A stretch of 7,913 bases of DNA, taken from NCBI GenBank assembly GCA_028274825.1, contig JAQCMZ010000036.1:1-7913 (forward strand), in the 5' to 3' direction. Every line of letters begins with the position of its first letter. Position 1 is the stretch's first letter. Made by a program: the position numbers and the translations under genes. Under the pieces are notes generated by a model. It searched no databases. It saw only the letters and a list, made by a program, of their open reading frames with translations, and was not told the origin of the DNA. Of this stretch, positions 6,608-7,913 are shown in pieces. This DNA comes from Haloferacaceae archaeon. Lineage in GTDB: Archaea; Halobacteriota; Halobacteria; Halobacteriales; Haloferacaceae.

Positions 6608-6666
6608 GGTCACCCGTAGCCACAGTCGTGGATTTCTGTGTGCTGACTGCTGTGAGACGGGTGAAC
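6608..6666. repeat. Spaced inverted repeat in the divergent intergenic region
   Basis: The arms ggtcacccgt (6608-6617) and acgggtgaac (6657-6666) match at 9 of 10 positions in opposite orientation across a 39-bp spacer. The position between two divergent promoters would suit a regulator, but the match is short. Confidence 0.25.
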
Positions 6667-6762
6667 GGTCGTCTCTGGCGATATCTTGGCTGAGACGCGC
6701 GACCCCAGAGTGTGGACCGAGAGGAAATCGACATCGGAATTTGAATCCAACTCGAAACACAA

Positions 6763-6770
6763 GATTAATG
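6763..6770 (+). promoter_or_regulatory. Putative TATA box of the three-helix membrane protein gene
   Basis: The sequence gattaatg, preceded by a purine-rich acacaa segment, is centred about 30 nt upstream of ATG 6797. This implies a leader of only a few bases. Confidence 0.4.
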
Positions 6771-6796
6771 CGCACCTCAGGCACAGTCATCTAATA

Positions 6797-7045
6797 ATGC
6801 TCTTACAGCTCGTGGACAGCTTCTTGCTGGATTACCACGTGGGACACGTGCTGTTGCTGATGCTAGTAGTGACGACAGTTGGGGCGATCCCACTTGGATC
6901 GCAGAAGGTCATCGCTGCGAATTTGCTGACCTTTGGGCTGATCTTCACTATGTCACCGTTCGGGATTATGACCGAACTGTACATTCTCTTGGGTATCGCA
7001 TTAGTTGTCATCGCACCCCTCCTCTGGACGACTGCAGCCGAATGA
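6797..7045 (+). CDS. Small three-helix membrane protein, conserved haloarchaeal type
   Basis: An 82-residue hydrophobic protein with three predicted membrane spans (about 16-32, 36-56 and 60-79). A GAIPLGSQKVIAANLLTFG segment (29-47) links the first two. From memory, similar proteins of about 80 residues with a YxVGHVL start and an xPLxSQKVxAxxLLTFGL core occur widely in haloarchaea without known function. The frame is open back to 6686, but those 37 extra residues are hydrophilic and basic and no promoter precedes them. ATG 6797 has a TATA-like element at the right distance. It reads away from the zinc-finger-like gene and towards the tnpB region. Confidence 0.82.
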   Translation: MLLQLVDSFLLDYHVGHVLLLMLVVTTVGAIPLGSQKVIAANLLTFGLIFTMSPFGIMTELYILLGIALVVIAPLLWTTAAE

Positions 7046-7126
7046 AGTGTTTTCTGCTGCCACCGAGCCACCTGGGCTGATTCCGCCTATTAGCAACTCA
7101 CTCGTCACAGCAGAACAAGGTGGATG

Positions 7127-7146
7127 CCCACGGCTTCAGCCGTGGG
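7127..7146 (+). repeat. IS200/IS605-type end hairpin upstream of tnpB
   Basis: A perfect 8-bp stem, cccacggc (7127-7134) with gccgtggg (7139-7146), closes a ttca loop and is followed by aggaagcc. Such hairpins mark the subterminal palindromes of IS200/IS605 and IS1341-type elements. It lies 100 bp upstream of tnpB, so it may be that element's left end. Because a stem followed by GGAGGA is more typical of right ends, it could also be the leftover right end of an earlier plus-strand element. Confidence 0.6.
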
Positions 7147-7246
7147 AGGAAGCCGACATACAGGGCAGTATCTAATCAGGCAGATACTTATTTGACTTCC
7201 CGCTACTGATACCGCATTTCAAAGTGTAGCTATTACCGTCAAACAT

Positions 7247-7913
7247 ATGACGTGGGACGTGACTCGGACTGTTCGGGTGCGACTTACTGTGCCTGACGAC
7301 CGCAAGAGCGACCTCCACGCCACTAACAAGCGATTCCACTACTGTGCAAATCGAACTGCTGAGTGGGCATGGCGATACCCACACGATGACTGTGTAACCA
7401 GCAAGTCTGAAGCCGAACAAGCCATCTATGACGAACTGCGAGAAGATACTGATCATCTCCACGCAAATCTCGTCCAGAAGGCAATCAAGCGAGCCATCAA
7501 AGACATCCGTAACTGTGTTGATCGGCTCGCTGATAGCGAGAACACTACTCAACCACACTACGATACGTTCAGTACCGTCTACGACAAGCGAGCGGCGACA
7601 TATTACCGCGACAAAGTGAGTCTCGCCACGGTCAACGGACGGGTTGAGTGTGAGTACAACCCACTTGATGATCCCGAGGGAACGCCCCATGGCGAATACC
7701 TGTTGAGCGACGACTATTCGTCTTCGACCAGCACTGTCCACTATGACAGCGCGACCGACGAGTTCTACCTACACGCCGCGATGGAGCAGACAATCGATGT
7801 AGACACTCCTGAGAAAGCCGAGGATGCGAACGTCCTTGGCGTGGATTGTAACGTCGATGACCATATCGCTGTAACCTCACTGGGGCAGTTCGTCGGGAAC
7901 GCCGACCTTCTCA
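7247..7913 (+). CDS. tnpB: TnpB (IS1341-type RNA-guided nuclease), 3' end beyond window
   Basis: An open frame from ATG 7247 runs off the window after 222 codons. An in-frame stop at 7193-7195 bounds it upstream. The N-terminal strand MTWDVTRTVRVRL, the helical segment around residues 25-125 and the WED-like strands at 130-180 (YSSSTSTVHYDSATDEFYLH) match haloarchaeal TnpB. The segment ANVLGVDCNVDDHIAVTS (194-211) is the RuvC-I motif with catalytic Asp200. The other RuvC motifs, the zinc finger and the guide-RNA-encoding 3' end would lie downstream. TnpB is an RNA-guided DNA endonuclease that helps the element persist after excision by TnpA. No tnpA is visible upstream, so this is probably a tnpB-only element mobilised in trans. 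Nothing in the visible part suggests inactivation. A weak TATA-like acttattt sits at 7186-7193. Confidence 0.92.
   Translation, partial: MTWDVTRTVRVRLTVPDDRKSDLHATNKRFHYCANRTAEWAWRYPHDDCVTSKSEAEQAIYDELREDTDHLHANLVQKAIKRAIKDIRNCVDRLADSENTTQPHYDTFSTVYDKRAATYYRDKVSLATVNGRVECEYNPLDDPEGTPHGEYLLSDDYSSSTSTVHYDSATDEFYLHAAMEQTIDVDTPEKAEDANVLGVDCNVDDHIAVTSLGQFVGNADLL

Noticed and set aside
7172..7741. Minus-strand frame of 189 codons opposite tnpB
   Set aside because: It is a shadow of the TnpB coding strand, which carries the RuvC-I motif in the correct frame.
1..7913. CRISPR array, rRNA genes or prophage structural genes
   Set aside because: No regularly spaced direct repeats, rRNA-like sequence or phage protein signature was found.

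Overview
This window almost certainly comes from a haloarchaeon. The convincing proteins are rich in Asp and Glu. The promoters are TATA-box (archaeal box A) types placed about 23-35 nt upstream of starts with short or no leaders, and I see no clear Shine-Dalgarno motifs. The small CxxC proteins, TnpB type and protein families also fit halophilic archaea. Species cannot be fixed from the sequence alone.

Layout: (1) 8-1150, an acyl-CoA dehydrogenase on the plus strand, followed by an unusual overlapping dyad at 1179-1223. (2) 1151-2408, a gene-free stretch of about 1.26 kb with mobile-element debris: a long hairpin at 1357-1391, a palindrome at 1691-1709, and an intact 127-bp MITE at 2151-2277 with perfect 19-bp terminal inverted repeats and an 8-bp target duplication. 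(3) 2409-2966, a carboxymuconolactone decarboxylase/AhpD-like protein on the minus strand. (4) 2967-3992, about 1 kb without a confident gene, holding a hairpin that resembles an IS200/IS605 right end (3480-3525). (5) 3993-4214, a small two-helix membrane protein, and 4486-6018, a membrane-anchored sulfite-oxidase-family molybdoenzyme, both minus strand. (6) 6019-6347, a gene-free stretch with a G-rich tract. (7) 6348-6557, a small zinc-binding-type protein on the minus strand, and 6797-7045, a three-helix membrane protein on the plus strand. They diverge from a shared 239-bp region. (8) 7127-7146, a hairpin typical of IS200/IS605 elements, followed by the N-terminal two thirds or so of a TnpB at 7247, cut by the window edge.

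The metabolic genes (acyl-CoA dehydrogenase, CMD-like protein, molybdoenzyme) do not form one operon. They point in different directions and are separated by mobile-element traces. The region is best read as a patchwork of single-gene transcription units in an insertion-prone part of the genome. No new defence system or biosynthetic cluster is evident. The strongest non-genic signal is the MITE. The strongest mobile-element theme is repeated IS200/IS605-like hairpins, one linked to tnpB and two without a detectable transposase.
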